A stretch of 21,854 nucleotides of DNA from CALGLS01 sp047626155 (GCA_047626155.1 JBLHRR010000093.1:1-21854); one strand, 5' to 3'; shown: positions 8,149 to 17,351, numbered from the stretch's first letter. The notes: generated by a model from the letters alone, not told the origin. Numbers and translations are program-made.

Positions 8149-8358
8149 TAGATTAATGTTTGGCTGATTACAAATTAGTAAACGGTGCATGGCGTATCAA
8201 AGCTACCATTTGTTAGATATCTTTATGATATTGAGAACATCTAAACACAGGGATGGATATAATATAAGGTTGGGTGAATGTAGCAAACGGATCTTCGTCC
8301 CATTAGTAAAATACCTCCAAAAAATTCCCTACTTTGCAGTTCTAAACACCACTTCCAC

Positions 8359-10722
8359 ATGATCGTCTGCATTGCCGAAAAACCTTCTGTTGCCCGCGAA
8401 ATCGCCGCTATCCTAGGAGCCCGTATCCGACAGGATGGCTACATCGAAGGGAATGGTTATGCCGTGACCTGGACTTTCGGTCACTTCTGTACGTTAAAAA
8501 CACCGGATGATTATCGACCAGATTGGAAGAAGTGGGACCTCAACAGTCTGCCGATGCTTCCCGATAAATTCGAGACGAAAGTCATGGCGGACAAGGGGGT
8601 GAAAAAACAATTTGGGGTCATTAAAAAATTAATGAAAAATACCAAGTTGGTTATTAACTGTGGGGATGCAGGCCAGGAAGGAGAGCTCATCCAACGCTGG
8701 GTGATCAAAGCGGCAGGATACAAAGGCGCTGTTCAACGTTTGTGGATTTCTTCTTTGACTGCTCAGGCCATCACTGCGGGTTTTCAAAAATTAAGACCTG
8801 CTTCTGATTTCGATAACCTTTATTACGCCGGAAGTTCAAGAGCCATTGGTGATTGGTTGCTCGGGATGAATGCCACTCGTTTGTACACTTTAAAGTATGG
8901 CGGTTTCAAACAAGTCCTTTCCGTTGGTCGCGTACAGACGCCAACTTTGGCGATGATTGTAGCGCGATACAAAGAGATAGAAAATTTTGTTCCAGAGGCT
9001 TACTGGGAATTGCATACCGCTTATCGGGAAGTAGATTTCCATTATGTGAAAGGTCGCTTCGTGAAAAAAGAAGATGGAAGCACCTTGTTGGAACAAGTGG
9101 CTGGAAAGCCATTTACAGTTGTCTCTTTCGAAAAAAAGAAAGGCAAAGAGTATCCACCGTATCTTTTTGATTTGACGAGTTTGCAGGTCCACTGTAATAA
9201 ACGTTTTGCTTTTTCTGCCAGCCAGACGTTGCAATTGATCCAAGCGCTATACGAGAAAAAAGTCGTAACCTATCCGAGGGTAGATACCGTTTATTTGCCG
9301 AATGACGTTTACCCGCAGGTGCCGGGTATTCTAAAGCAATTGACCAATTATAGTCAGTATACCAACGCCTTGTTAGGGAAACAGATTCGAAAGTCTTCCA
9401 AAGTATTCAACGATAAGAAGGTGACGGATCACCACGCCATTATTCCAACTGGAGAACAGAAAACGTTAGGCGCTGATGAGCAGAAAGTGTACGATGCGGT
9501 AACCCGACGTTTTATCGCGGCATTTTATCCAGACTGTATTGTTTCTAATACGACCGTAATTGGAGAGGTGGATGGCGTTCAATTTAAAGCGACTGGAAAA
9601 GAAATTTTAGAACCCGGTTGGCGTGTTTTATTTCCAAGAACAAAAAAGAGAACGACAGAAGGAGAGGAGAGTGGGAGAGGAAAAGAGGAAGAAAAGGTTT
9701 TACCTACTTTCGTAAAAGGAGAAAGCGGCCCGCATGATCCGAAGTTACAGGAGAAAATGACACAGCCGCCTAAGTACTACACGGAGGCCACCCTCCTTCG
9801 TGCTATGGAAACTGCTGGTAAAAAAGTAGACGACGACGAACTTCGGGAACTCATGAAAGCCAATGGAATCGGCCGCCCGAGTACGCGAGCAAATATTATT
9901 GAGACCTTGTTTCGTCGCAAGTACATTCGTAGAAATAAAAAACAGATTCTCGCCACAGACACGGGGATTCAACTGATAGACACCATTAAAAATGAACTCC
10001 TAAAATCGGCTGAACTGACCGGACAATGGGAAAAGAAACTTCGGGAAATCGAAGAGGGGAAACACTCTGCTAAACAGTTCATTCAGGAAATGAAAAAAAT
10101 GGTAGATGATTTGGTGGTGGAAGTTAGAATGGAAAGGTCAGTTCGTAAAATTACTGCTCAGGTACCTACTGGTGCTAAATCAACAGGCAAAGGTGTAAAG
10201 CCCGCTGCTAAAAGAAAGGTACGAACAAAGGCAGCTGCGGCAACGGTTGGAGAACAAAGTTGCCCGAAATGCCGCCATGGAAAAATGCTGAAAGGGAAAT
10301 CTGCTTACGGTTGTAGTCGCTACAAAGAAGGCTGTAATTTCCTCTTGCCGTTTAGTTTTATGGGAAAGAAAATTCCAGAGAAGCAGATACTACGTCTATT
10401 CCAAAAAGGCTCCACCGTAAATTTAAAAGGCTTTAATGATAATGGCCAGAAAGTGGATGGTGCGGCAAAATTTAATAAAGAACATCAGTTGGTTTTCGAG
10501 CCAAAACAAGCGGCGGCGGCTAAGACAATCGCTGCTGAAAAACAAGCTGCACCCGTATGTCCGAAATGTGGCGTTGGGAAGGTCGTAAAAGGGAAGACCG
10601 CTTATGGTTGTAGTGCTTGGAAAAATGGCTGTAGTTTTCGGTATTCCTTTGATGATTTGCGGAAGAAGGCTGGGAAGAGGACTTTGACAAAGGAGCTGGT
10701 GTTGAAGATTTTGGCGGGGTGA
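8359..10722 (+). CDS. topB: DNA topoisomerase III (type IA)
   Basis: 787 residues. It relaxes and decatenates DNA by cutting one strand and passing another, usually with a RecQ-type helicase. The toprim domain is at the N-terminus (MIVCIAEKPS with Glu7; NCGDAGQEGEL at about 100-110, Asp103 and Glu107). The catalytic tyrosine is Tyr305 in VTYPRVDT. Core motifs continue through LSVGRVQTPT (187-196), DHHAIIPT (357-364) and NGIGRPSTRANIIETL (502-517). A charged low-complexity insert (about 428-448, KKRTTEGEESGRGKEEE) interrupts the core. A Lys/Ala-rich linker leads to two C-terminal Cys-rich repeats (about 635-660 and 734-760; CPKC...GCS...GC), degenerate zinc-ribbon-like DNA-binding modules. Length and motifs are those of a complete topoisomerase III. 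ATG 8359 follows a TACTTTGC sequence (8330-8337) that may belong to its promoter. No conjugation genes surround it, so a chromosomal housekeeping role is likely. Confidence 0.95.
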   Translation: MIVCIAEKPSVAREIAAILGARIRQDGYIEGNGYAVTWTFGHFCTLKTPDDYRPDWKKWDLNSLPMLPDKFETKVMADKGVKKQFGVIKKLMKNTKLVINCGDAGQEGELIQRWVIKAAGYKGAVQRLWISSLTAQAITAGFQKLRPASDFDNLYYAGSSRAIGDWLLGMNATRLYTLKYGGFKQVLSVGRVQTPTLAMIVARYKEIENFVPEAYWELHTAYREVDFHYVKGRFVKKEDGSTLLEQVAGKPFTVVSFEKKKGKEYPPYLFDLTSLQVHCNKRFAFSASQTLQLIQALYEKKVVTYPRVDTVYLPNDVYPQVPGILKQLTNYSQYTNALLGKQIRKSSKVFNDKKVTDHHAIIPTGEQKTLGADEQKVYDAVTRRFIAAFYPDCIVSNTTVIGEVDGVQFKATGKEILEPGWRVLFPRTKKRTTEGEESGRGKEEEKVLPTFVKGESGPHDPKLQEKMTQPPKYYTEATLLRAMETAGKKVDDDELRELMKANGIGRPSTRANIIETLFRRKYIRRNKKQILATDTGIQLIDTIKNELLKSAELTGQWEKKLREIEEGKHSAKQFIQEMKKMVDDLVVEVRMERSVRKITAQVPTGAKSTGKGVKPAAKRKVRTKAAAATVGEQSCPKCRHGKMLKGKSAYGCSRYKEGCNFLLPFSFMGKKIPEKQILRLFQKGSTVNLKGFNDNGQKVDGAAKFNKEHQLVFEPKQAAAAKTIAAEKQAAPVCPKCGVGKVVKGKTAYGCSAWKNGCSFRYSFDDLRKKAGKRTLTKELVLKILAG

Positions 10723-10731
10723 TTTGCTTTT

Positions 10732-10816
10732 TAACGTAATGGCGCAGTGAGCGAACGTTGCGCCGTTGCGGTGAAAAAAAAACGATTGGCGGAACGTCAA
10801 TTCGCTATTTACGTTA
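10732..10816. terminator. Compound palindrome between convergent topB and exosortase genes
   Basis: Outer arms TAACGTAA (10732-10739) and TTACGTTA (10809-10816) are perfect complements. Inside, AGCGAA pairs with TTCGCT, and ACGTTGCGCC (10755-10764) pairs with GGCGGAACGT (10788-10797) with one mismatch. A separate GGCGCA/TGCGCC hairpin uses 10741-10764. The right outer arm contains the exosortase stop codon (10816-10814). A run of nine A residues (10774-10782) lies in the loop. By position it may end transcripts from both convergent genes, but there is no classical T-tract after the stem. Confidence 0.45.
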
Positions 10817-12265
10817 CAACCCCAAGATATCCACCTCCACCCACTTTTCCAAATCGCTCCTACTTTCACAACTAACATTCACCAAAGAAAAACCACCTTT
10901 ACCCTTTAGAGAATCCCAGCGCCAATCTTCATAAACCGTTTGCTGTGTTCCGTTTTGATACCACCAGGCGGTATACAAAAGGTCTGTTCCTTTGCGAAGT
11001 ATGGCCGTGTAACATTCTAAATCACCAATTCGCTTTAGCTGTATATCAGAGAATTCATAACCGCTTCCCTGCCAGCAATACCTTGGGTCGTGGCTTCCCT
11101 GAAAGAATTTCACCGGAGCTTTTATGTAGACCAAAGCCACTTCATTTTTAAATTTCAACATGCCTCTTTCTGTTGTTGTTTTCTCGAAGCCTGTTAGATT
11201 AATCTCCATAGCATTGTCAAATTGCTCCACCTTCTTTTCTAAGAAATCCGTTCCATTGACCATTAGTAATAACAATAGAACTGCGATTCCAATCTTGCTT
11301 TGTTTTGAAACAGTGGTTTGGATGGAAGAAGTATTACTCGCCTCTTCTTTGATTTTCGATTTCCCTTTAGCAGTAAGACTTTTTGCTAAGTCTAGTGGTT
11401 CTGGTTTAGGGGCGGGCTGATTTCCCTTTAGGGATTTAAGGGTGTGCGATGGGAATGTCTCTTTCTCTACGGAATTGGTTAATGAACGAAAAACAAAACC
11501 AGTAAAGAAGTAAAATGGAATTAGAACGTAAAGAATCAAACTAAAAATGCCAATGGCTTCATGCAGTATGTTTTCCGGAAGGATGTGAAATAAAATCAAC
11601 GCTAGAAGACGGGTGAAGTTGGAAAAAATAGCTACTAATAAAACAACAGCCAACATTAAAATAGCCGTAGTACATGACAACTGCTTTTGGTACTTTTTCT
11701 CAAAGTAAGCTAAAATTAAAATACCGAGTACCAGTGAACTAACCACCATTTTTAAACCAATACAAGCTGGATCTACCGAAAAAGTATTCCCTTCCATCGT
11801 CAACACATTCCCGCTGACGGAGATGTCCACCCCCATTGTGGATATGACGGTGGCCGCCCATTCACTCAACTTCAACCGGATGGGAAAACTCCAGATGTAT
11901 ACGATGACACTCATTACCGGAGAAATGACTAGGAAGAGTAGTAGCGGCAAATTGTTTATCCGTCCCCATAAATTATCCAGGATGTATAACAATAGAAATA
12001 CAGTGGAGAAATAGAATAAACTGTTGGATCGAAAAAACAATAAGAGCAGTCCGCATAACAAAGAAAGCAGCCCAAAACGCAGGCTGCCTTTTTCTTTAGA
12101 AAACTGAAGGATATACGGAAGGGTAAGTGCCGCTAAAACCCAGTTAAATTTGGGAGATACATTATCATAATTGAAACCCCAGTAGATTGCTAAAGGAGAA
12201 AGTAAGAGCAGCAGGCTCCATATGTTTTTCTTGTTTATACTCGTCCCTTGCCGAAATACATCCAT
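10814..12265 (-). CDS. xrtN: Exosortase N, with EpsI-like C-terminal domain
   Basis: Multi-pass membrane cysteine transpeptidase-like enzyme that recognises PEP-type C-terminal tails and processes the target at the membrane. I start at ATG 12265 (MDVFRQGTSINKKN, 483 residues), which overlaps the upstream VIT gene by 31 bases and suggests translational coupling; an ATG at 12301 is in frame but lies deeper inside that gene. About eight helices span residues 15-265. The exosortase triad is visible: Cys168 in DPACIGLKMV, Arg219 in SNFTRLLAL, His235 in ILHEAIGIF. A Lys/Pro-rich linker (about 265-320) and one further helix lead to a soluble domain (about 345-483) with SHDPRYCWQGSGYEF, which resembles the HxPxxC...GW motif of EpsI-type exosortase-associated proteins. 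That makes it a fused exosortase-EpsI protein. Family knowledge: exosortase N of Bacteroidota pairs with the VIT protein encoded upstream. Confidence 0.88.
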   Translation of the reverse strand: MDVFRQGTSINKKNIWSLLLLLSPLAIYWGFNYDNVSPKFNWVLAALTLPYILQFSKEKGSLRFGLLSLLCGLLLLFFRSNSLFYFSTVFLLLYILDNLWGRINNLPLLLFLVISPVMSVIVYIWSFPIRLKLSEWAATVISTMGVDISVSGNVLTMEGNTFSVDPACIGLKMVVSSLVLGILILAYFEKKYQKQLSCTTAILMLAVVLLVAIFSNFTRLLALILFHILPENILHEAIGIFSLILYVLIPFYFFTGFVFRSLTNSVEKETFPSHTLKSLKGNQPAPKPEPLDLAKSLTAKGKSKIKEEASNTSSIQTTVSKQSKIGIAVLLLLLMVNGTDFLEKKVEQFDNAMEINLTGFEKTTTERGMLKFKNEVALVYIKAPVKFFQGSHDPRYCWQGSGYEFSDIQLKRIGDLECYTAILRKGTDLLYTAWWYQNGTQQTVYEDWRWDSLKGKGGFSLVNVSCESRSDLEKWVEVDILGL

Positions 12266-14757
12266 AAGACAATTGTTAGTACTAATAAAATCAACAACCA
12301 TTCTCCGGGTTCGGGAACCGCTCCTGAATCACCGATGGATGCATTTTGTAAACTGTTCTTTGCTTTTTCAATATTAAAACGATCATAGTCCTTTTGCGTT
12401 TCTAAAACAATTAGGCTAGATATCGGACTGACAACATAAGCTTCCTTCGCTGCTGTAATTAAATTGTTGGCTAATGCTTTTTTATTGAAGTAATCTTTGC
12501 CCAATTCCCGTAGTAAGTCGTTGTAAACAAAAAGGCGCATTAGGTGATCGGGCGCTTGAGTCGGCGATGTAGCGTCATTACTTTCTTTAAGTTGGAAACC
12601 ACCGTAACGGTTGACAATGGTTTGTTCGTTTTCTTGGTTTTTATAAAAAGTATTTTCTTTAATGAAATCTACCAAGGTGTTCACAGAGCCGCTGGCCATC
12701 TGAATACTTCTTAGTTCTTGAAGGGTACGCAAATATGGAGAAGCGTCCTCACCGATGTTGTACAAGCGAACGGCAGATTGGTTGGCGCCAAAGAAACTGC
12801 TTGTTCGTTTCATGAAATCGGAACTCTTGATGTCTTCTAGAGTAGGCGTCAGTTGGTTGAACTTACTGATGACTAAATTAGTTTTGCTGGCGTCCATTTT
12901 ATAAAAAGGAAAGAGCGTGAAATTCTGTTTGCATTGCTGGCGAAACAGCACCTTCTTATTTCCTTCGGTAACCTTCGTCATTTTGTGATTCGAATAGACG
13001 AAGACTTCTTTCCCCTGACAGGCTGCCCAAATTTTGCTGAGCTCACTTTTGCTAAATCCCGCGTTGATGTCCAAGTAAATATGTTCGGGATTAAAAGTTT
13101 CTTTAACTTCGTTATGATCACTTAGCTGGTAGCTTTTGTTATTAAAAGAAAAAGTCTGAGAAGACAATTCGGGCGCATCAAAAGTGAGTGACCAGCGAGA
13201 ATTGTAAGGACCACTATAGGTGTAATTCAAGCCATCCTCCTGGAAAGAAAAGGGAGCATCCATATTTGTCAATGCGCCTTCTGTAACAATGTTTATACTT
13301 TCATTGGCGGTGCTCCAGTATGGTCCCTCGAAGTCAATGTTTTTGTAAAGGAGTTGATTATCTATTTTATGTAGTGGGGTTGTTATACCAATTTTAAATT
13401 GTCGATCTTCCTTCGGTGTACATGGGAAAACACGAAGGGTCACCCGATTGCCTTCTTGCCAGTGGAGTAGGAGAGGGTCGCGTCTTTCCACGCCTACAAT
13501 GGCCTGGTAAGCGGAATCTGCCTTGCTTTTTGTGGTCAGATACGCAGGTCTTTCTTCACCTTCCACCCATAGCGCAGCAGAAGTTACCACAGATCCTTCC
13601 GGTAAATAGAAGGTGTAAAAAGCTTCTTGTTGTTGTCTCCAGCGCGAAACGACACTGTTGTGAATTTTGAACGTTTTTTCGGTATAAGCCAAATGATAAG
13701 CGGGGAAAAGTTGTACGTTGGTAACAATGTCGGTTGTCGACAAGTTATCGCCTGACCATAGCTTGCGTTCTGTAGAATGACGGGCATCGAACATGTAGCG
13801 CAAAATTTTGATTCGGTCTCCGAAGGGGATGTCAATACCCTGATTAAAAAAGGAAGCAATAACGACCAGCGGATCGTGTTTGATACGCTCATTCAAACGA
13901 CGAGGACCAAAACTTCCAAAGCTGGAGAAAAGGTCATCTCTAGTGCTATAAGCCAAATCTGATTTAAGTGCAAGCTTTGTTATCCAATCCTTCGGGAGTT
14001 GCTGACTTGTGCTTAGCCAAGGCGGTAAACTATGATCTTCATGTGGTTGTGCACGTTGATGAAAGGAATTTGATACGACAGTATTTACCTGATTAAAACG
14101 ATAGCTTACATAACCAATGAAAAATAAACAAAACAGCCAAGTAGCTAAGGTAGTCGGCCAAAAATAGGGGCTTTTTTTCAGAAACCTTCGAACCACTTTG
14201 GCATTCGCAATGGTCATTAATACAGGAACGAGTGAATGTAAAGAGATACCGAAAAACCAAAAACCGAGTAGAGTGATCGTATAAGTTTGCGCAACATAAA
14301 GGCTTTCATAAAAATGAAACAATATTCCTACATTGGCTACGATGACCATCAAATGATTGAGCCATTTATTGTTGAAATCCCGAAAGAGTGCGATCAGTAG
14401 AAGTAAAATATTAGAGAACAACAGAAAGCAAACGACCCAATTACTAGAAATATCAAAAACCGCGATGGAACGATTGAGCGAATAGGCACTGATGTTAAAC
14501 AATTGCAACAAAATCATATTTCGCGCAAAGCTGCTGAATCGGAAATAGCGGCCGTTCTCCTTCTTGTTTTGAAAAATGACAAAAAAGAAATAGATAATGG
14601 TCAGTATATAATTGATAAAGAAGGCGCCACTAAATATATCGAATTCTACCTTATATACATTAATGGTCAGACTAAAGACCAGGAAGGAAGTAAGTAGAGT
14701 GCCCAGGCCCCATTTGAGCGTATTGTCCTTGGAAAGAGCATCGAGGAAGTTTTGCAT
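12235..14757 (-). CDS. XrtN-system VIT-domain membrane protein with PEP-type C-terminal sorting signal
   Basis: 840 residues; the likely substrate of the exosortase encoded directly downstream. Residues 1-220 hold about seven membrane helices (starting WGLGTLLTSFLVFSLTI). A long soluble part follows. A VIT-like domain lies at about 340-470 (RQQQEAFYTFYLPEGSVVTS, VEGEERPAYLT, YQAIVGVERRDPLLL, GNRVTLRVFPC), followed by a region (about 545-600) that could be a degenerate von Willebrand A-like fold; a canonical MIDAS motif is not obvious. The last 32 residues form the sorting signal: VPEP at 814-817, a hydrophobic helix (about 820-835), then KGRV. Because both N- and C-terminal segments are hydrophobic, the soluble part is probably displayed outside the inner membrane. 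The gene overlaps the exosortase start. Start at 14757 precedes the first helix directly. The cellular role is unknown. Confidence 0.9.
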   Translation of the reverse strand: MQNFLDALSKDNTLKWGLGTLLTSFLVFSLTINVYKVEFDIFSGAFFINYILTIIYFFFVIFQNKKENGRYFRFSSFARNMILLQLFNISAYSLNRSIAVFDISSNWVVCFLLFSNILLLLIALFRDFNNKWLNHLMVIVANVGILFHFYESLYVAQTYTITLLGFWFFGISLHSLVPVLMTIANAKVVRRFLKKSPYFWPTTLATWLFCLFFIGYVSYRFNQVNTVVSNSFHQRAQPHEDHSLPPWLSTSQQLPKDWITKLALKSDLAYSTRDDLFSSFGSFGPRRLNERIKHDPLVVIASFFNQGIDIPFGDRIKILRYMFDARHSTERKLWSGDNLSTTDIVTNVQLFPAYHLAYTEKTFKIHNSVVSRWRQQQEAFYTFYLPEGSVVTSAALWVEGEERPAYLTTKSKADSAYQAIVGVERRDPLLLHWQEGNRVTLRVFPCTPKEDRQFKIGITTPLHKIDNQLLYKNIDFEGPYWSTANESINIVTEGALTNMDAPFSFQEDGLNYTYSGPYNSRWSLTFDAPELSSQTFSFNNKSYQLSDHNEVKETFNPEHIYLDINAGFSKSELSKIWAACQGKEVFVYSNHKMTKVTEGNKKVLFRQQCKQNFTLFPFYKMDASKTNLVISKFNQLTPTLEDIKSSDFMKRTSSFFGANQSAVRLYNIGEDASPYLRTLQELRSIQMASGSVNTLVDFIKENTFYKNQENEQTIVNRYGGFQLKESNDATSPTQAPDHLMRLFVYNDLLRELGKDYFNKKALANNLITAAKEAYVVSPISSLIVLETQKDYDRFNIEKAKNSLQNASIGDSGAVPEPGEWLLILLVLTIVLWMYFGKGRV

Positions 14758-14807
14758 AGCTGGTTATTTTAGCTGGAAAGCAAGCGATTTAAAAGTACTT
14801 TGAAATA

Positions 14808-14839
14808 CAAAGTTGTCTTTTAAAAGGGAGAAATACAAA
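14808..14839 (-). promoter_or_regulatory. Candidate promoter of the VIT-exosortase operon
   Basis: On the minus strand, TTTG (14839-14836) is followed after 20 bases by CAACTTTG (14815-14808), which matches 7 of 8 positions of the TAnnTTTG -7 element. It leaves a leader of about 45 bases before ATG 14757. A palindromic ACTTTG...CAAAGT pair (14798-14803 and 14808-14813) overlaps the -7 box and could be an operator or chance. Confidence 0.35.
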
Positions 14840-15052
14840 AGAGTCTGAGATATTTAGCAAAACCTTTTCCAGTTGAAAATGTTTTGTTACCTTAACCAGT
14901 CCATTATTAAATCCAATTAGATAGGTAATAATAAAAAAATAACTTTAGCATTTGTCAACTAATTTATAACAATAACTACTTGATAGTCTGGTAGTAATAG
15001 GTTAGTCGAAAATTAAAGGTACCTAAATTACTTATTGTAATAGTAGTAAAAC

Positions 15053-17302
15053 ATGACTCCACCAACTTCTTCTCATATACTCCCTAAAACCGGCTGGAAG
15101 GGAATTCTCGAGAACTGGCGATCCGACTTTCTCGCAGCAATTAGTGTTTCTCTTGTGGCCATGCCTTTGGGGCTTGGCGTCGCGGTGGCCTCTGGTGCGC
15201 CTCCGGTTGCAGGATTAATTTCGGCCATTGTCGGTGGAATTGTAGTCACCTTGTTCAGAGGCAGTCACTTGGCTATTAATGGGCCAGCGGCGGGTTTGAT
15301 TGCGGTTATTTTATCTGCGATTCACAGCATGGAAGATGGATCAGGACAGACCTTGAACTATGTGTTGGCGGCTATCGTAATTGCCGGAGCGCTACAAGTG
15401 GTTTTGGGTTTTCTGAAGTTGGGACGTATTGCGGAGATCATTCCCTCCTCCGTGATTCAAGGGATAATGGTGGCCATAGGTATTATTATTTTCTCTAGTC
15501 AGATACACGTGGCAATGGGGACCACAACAGATGGAGCGAACACTGTAGATAAGTTGTTAGATATTTTCAAAAAACTGCCGGAAGCCAATCCTTTTATTTT
15601 AGCGATTTCGATTACAGGGTTGATATTACTAATTGTCATTCCCAAAATTCAATCGAGGTTGTTACACTTCTTTCCCGCTTCTTTGTGGGTTTTGATGGCT
15701 TCTATTCCCTTCGTTTATTTGTTCAACTTTTTTGAACCGCATACCTTCTCCTTGTTCGGAAATGCATATGACGTGGGGCCTAAAGACCTGATCAATATTC
15801 CGGATGATTTGACGAAGATGTTCCTCTTCCCCAATTTCAGTAAAGTAAATACAATGGAATTTTGGGTAGCGGTGATTTCCATTACACTAATCGCTTCTAT
15901 CCAAACGCTGGCAATGGCGAAGGCGGTAGATAAACTTGACCCCTACAAACGTCGCTCTGATTTGAACAAAGATTTAATTGGTGTTGGTTTGGGAACGATG
16001 GTTTCGGGCGCTATTGGTGGTTTACCTATTATTACGGTTATCGTTCGATCTACCGTAAATATTACCAATAATGCAAAAACGAAATGGTCGAATTTTTACC
16101 ATGGGATTTTGCTGATTATCTTTTTGGTTTTATTGGCGCCGGTAATTCAGAAAGTGCCTTTAGCAGCTTTAGCAGCGATCTTGGTATACATTGGATTTAG
16201 ATTAGCTTCGCCTAAGGTCTTTAAGAAAATCTATGAAATGGGGATGGAGCAATTGATATTTATGGTGACTACTTTGGTCATAACCTTATATACAGATTTG
16301 CTTTGGGGAATATTAGGAGGAATGTTGTTTACGTTGTTTGTTCATATCTTATTAGCAAGATTACCAATTGGTATGTTTTTCAAAATGGCTTTTGATGAAG
16401 AGTCCAATTTGTTTCCACACAAGGATGGTAGTTTTGAATTGCAGATAAAAGGAGTGGCTAATTTCCTGACCATTCCAAAAGTAAATAAATTGTTAGAAAT
16501 GGTACCTCCTGGCGCTGATGTCCTAATCGATCTATCTAAAACGAGATTGGTGGGAATGACTTTTATGGAGAAAATAGTGGAGTTCCTGAGGAGTCAGGAA
16601 GACAGTGGGGGAAAGGTGACAATCAACGGATTGGAGCAACATGTATCTTCCTCTAATCATAACCGGGCCTTGAAAATTTCGCTGAATCCTATTACCCATA
16701 AGTTATCGCCGAGAGAGGTGCGATTGAAGAATATTGCGGAAGAGAATAGTTATAATTTCGCAAACGATGTCAATTGGAATACGAGTTATCTCCGTAATTT
16801 TCAGTTCTTCGAAATACGACCTATTGAAAGAAAATCCAATTGCCTGCATGGCGTTATAGTTGACTCGAACGTCCAATGGGAAATCGCAGATGTAACTTTC
16901 AACGAAGGAGCTTCCTTCTCTTCTGAAGTCTTTCACGCTACGGTAATGACGATGCGGCTTCCAAAACCCATCCCAAAGTTTGTCTTAGACAGAGAAGGAA
17001 TCCTAGACCGTTTCTTCGATCGAATTATGGCTTTTTCTGGCTACAAAGATATTGACTTTGAACTCTATACCGGTTTCTCCTCGGAGTTCCTTTTGATGGG
17101 AGAGAACGAAGCAGAGATCAGAAATTTTTTCACCAAAGAGCTGATGGACTTTTTTGAAAGTGAGCAGGTTCACCATATTGAAAGTAACGGAGAAGCTTTG
17201 TTGATTTTTAATAAAATGAAGTTGGCGAGGACGGATGAGACGCTGCGGTTTATTAAGTTTTCGGAGCAGTTGGCGGGGAAGATTGGGTGTGTAGAAAGTT
17301 AA
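15053..17302 (+). CDS. SulP-family inorganic anion transporter with STAS and an extra C-terminal domain
   Basis: 749 residues, inner membrane. Residues about 24-435 are the SulP transport core: SDFLAAISVSLVAMPLGLGV, ASGAPPVAGLISAIVGG, HLAINGPAAGLIAV and later SGAIGGLPIITVIVRSTVNI are the typical half-helix and substrate-site motifs. The family moves sulfate, bicarbonate or other anions, usually with Na+ or H+; the substrate cannot be read here. A STAS domain follows (about 455-545), but its usual D-x-S-x-x-x-I-D-S/T-T loop reads DLSKTRLVGMTF, so the regulatory Ser/Thr position is altered. Ordinary bacterial SulP proteins end near 550-570 residues; this one has about 160-200 more (about 590-749), a predicted soluble domain with DREGILDRFFDRIM, KDIDFELYTGFSSEFLLMG and EAEIRNFFTKEL. 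ATG 15053 is the first in frame. No carbonic anhydrase gene is adjacent. A terminator follows at 17312. Confidence 0.9.
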   Translation: MTPPTSSHILPKTGWKGILENWRSDFLAAISVSLVAMPLGLGVAVASGAPPVAGLISAIVGGIVVTLFRGSHLAINGPAAGLIAVILSAIHSMEDGSGQTLNYVLAAIVIAGALQVVLGFLKLGRIAEIIPSSVIQGIMVAIGIIIFSSQIHVAMGTTTDGANTVDKLLDIFKKLPEANPFILAISITGLILLIVIPKIQSRLLHFFPASLWVLMASIPFVYLFNFFEPHTFSLFGNAYDVGPKDLINIPDDLTKMFLFPNFSKVNTMEFWVAVISITLIASIQTLAMAKAVDKLDPYKRRSDLNKDLIGVGLGTMVSGAIGGLPIITVIVRSTVNITNNAKTKWSNFYHGILLIIFLVLLAPVIQKVPLAALAAILVYIGFRLASPKVFKKIYEMGMEQLIFMVTTLVITLYTDLLWGILGGMLFTLFVHILLARLPIGMFFKMAFDEESNLFPHKDGSFELQIKGVANFLTIPKVNKLLEMVPPGADVLIDLSKTRLVGMTFMEKIVEFLRSQEDSGGKVTINGLEQHVSSSNHNRALKISLNPITHKLSPREVRLKNIAEENSYNFANDVNWNTSYLRNFQFFEIRPIERKSNCLHGVIVDSNVQWEIADVTFNEGASFSSEVFHATVMTMRLPKPIPKFVLDREGILDRFFDRIMAFSGYKDIDFELYTGFSSEFLLMGENEAEIRNFFTKELMDFFESEQVHHIESNGEALLIFNKMKLARTDETLRFIKFSEQLAGKIGCVES

Positions 17303-17311
17303 TTTATTCAA

Positions 17312-17351
17312 AAAAAAAGGCTCTTCCAGTATATCTGAAAGAGCCTTTTTT
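17312..17351. terminator. Rho-independent terminator, usable from both strands
   Basis: A perfect AAAAAGGCTCTT / AAGAGCCTTTTT pair (17314-17325 and 17339-17350), further closed by CAG/CTG, is followed by T residues on the plus strand. The A-run on the left gives a U-run to minus-strand transcripts. It lies ten bases after the SulP stop and just downstream of the decayed gene ending at 17375, so it can serve both. Confidence 0.88.

Noticed and set aside
8359..10722. topB as a marker of an integrated conjugative element
   Set aside because: No tra, mob, integrase or attachment-site sequences occur around it, and its composition matches its neighbours.
10423..10878. 151-codon minus-strand open frame
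   Set aside because: Overlaps the zinc-ribbon end of topB and the palindrome; no recognisable domain.
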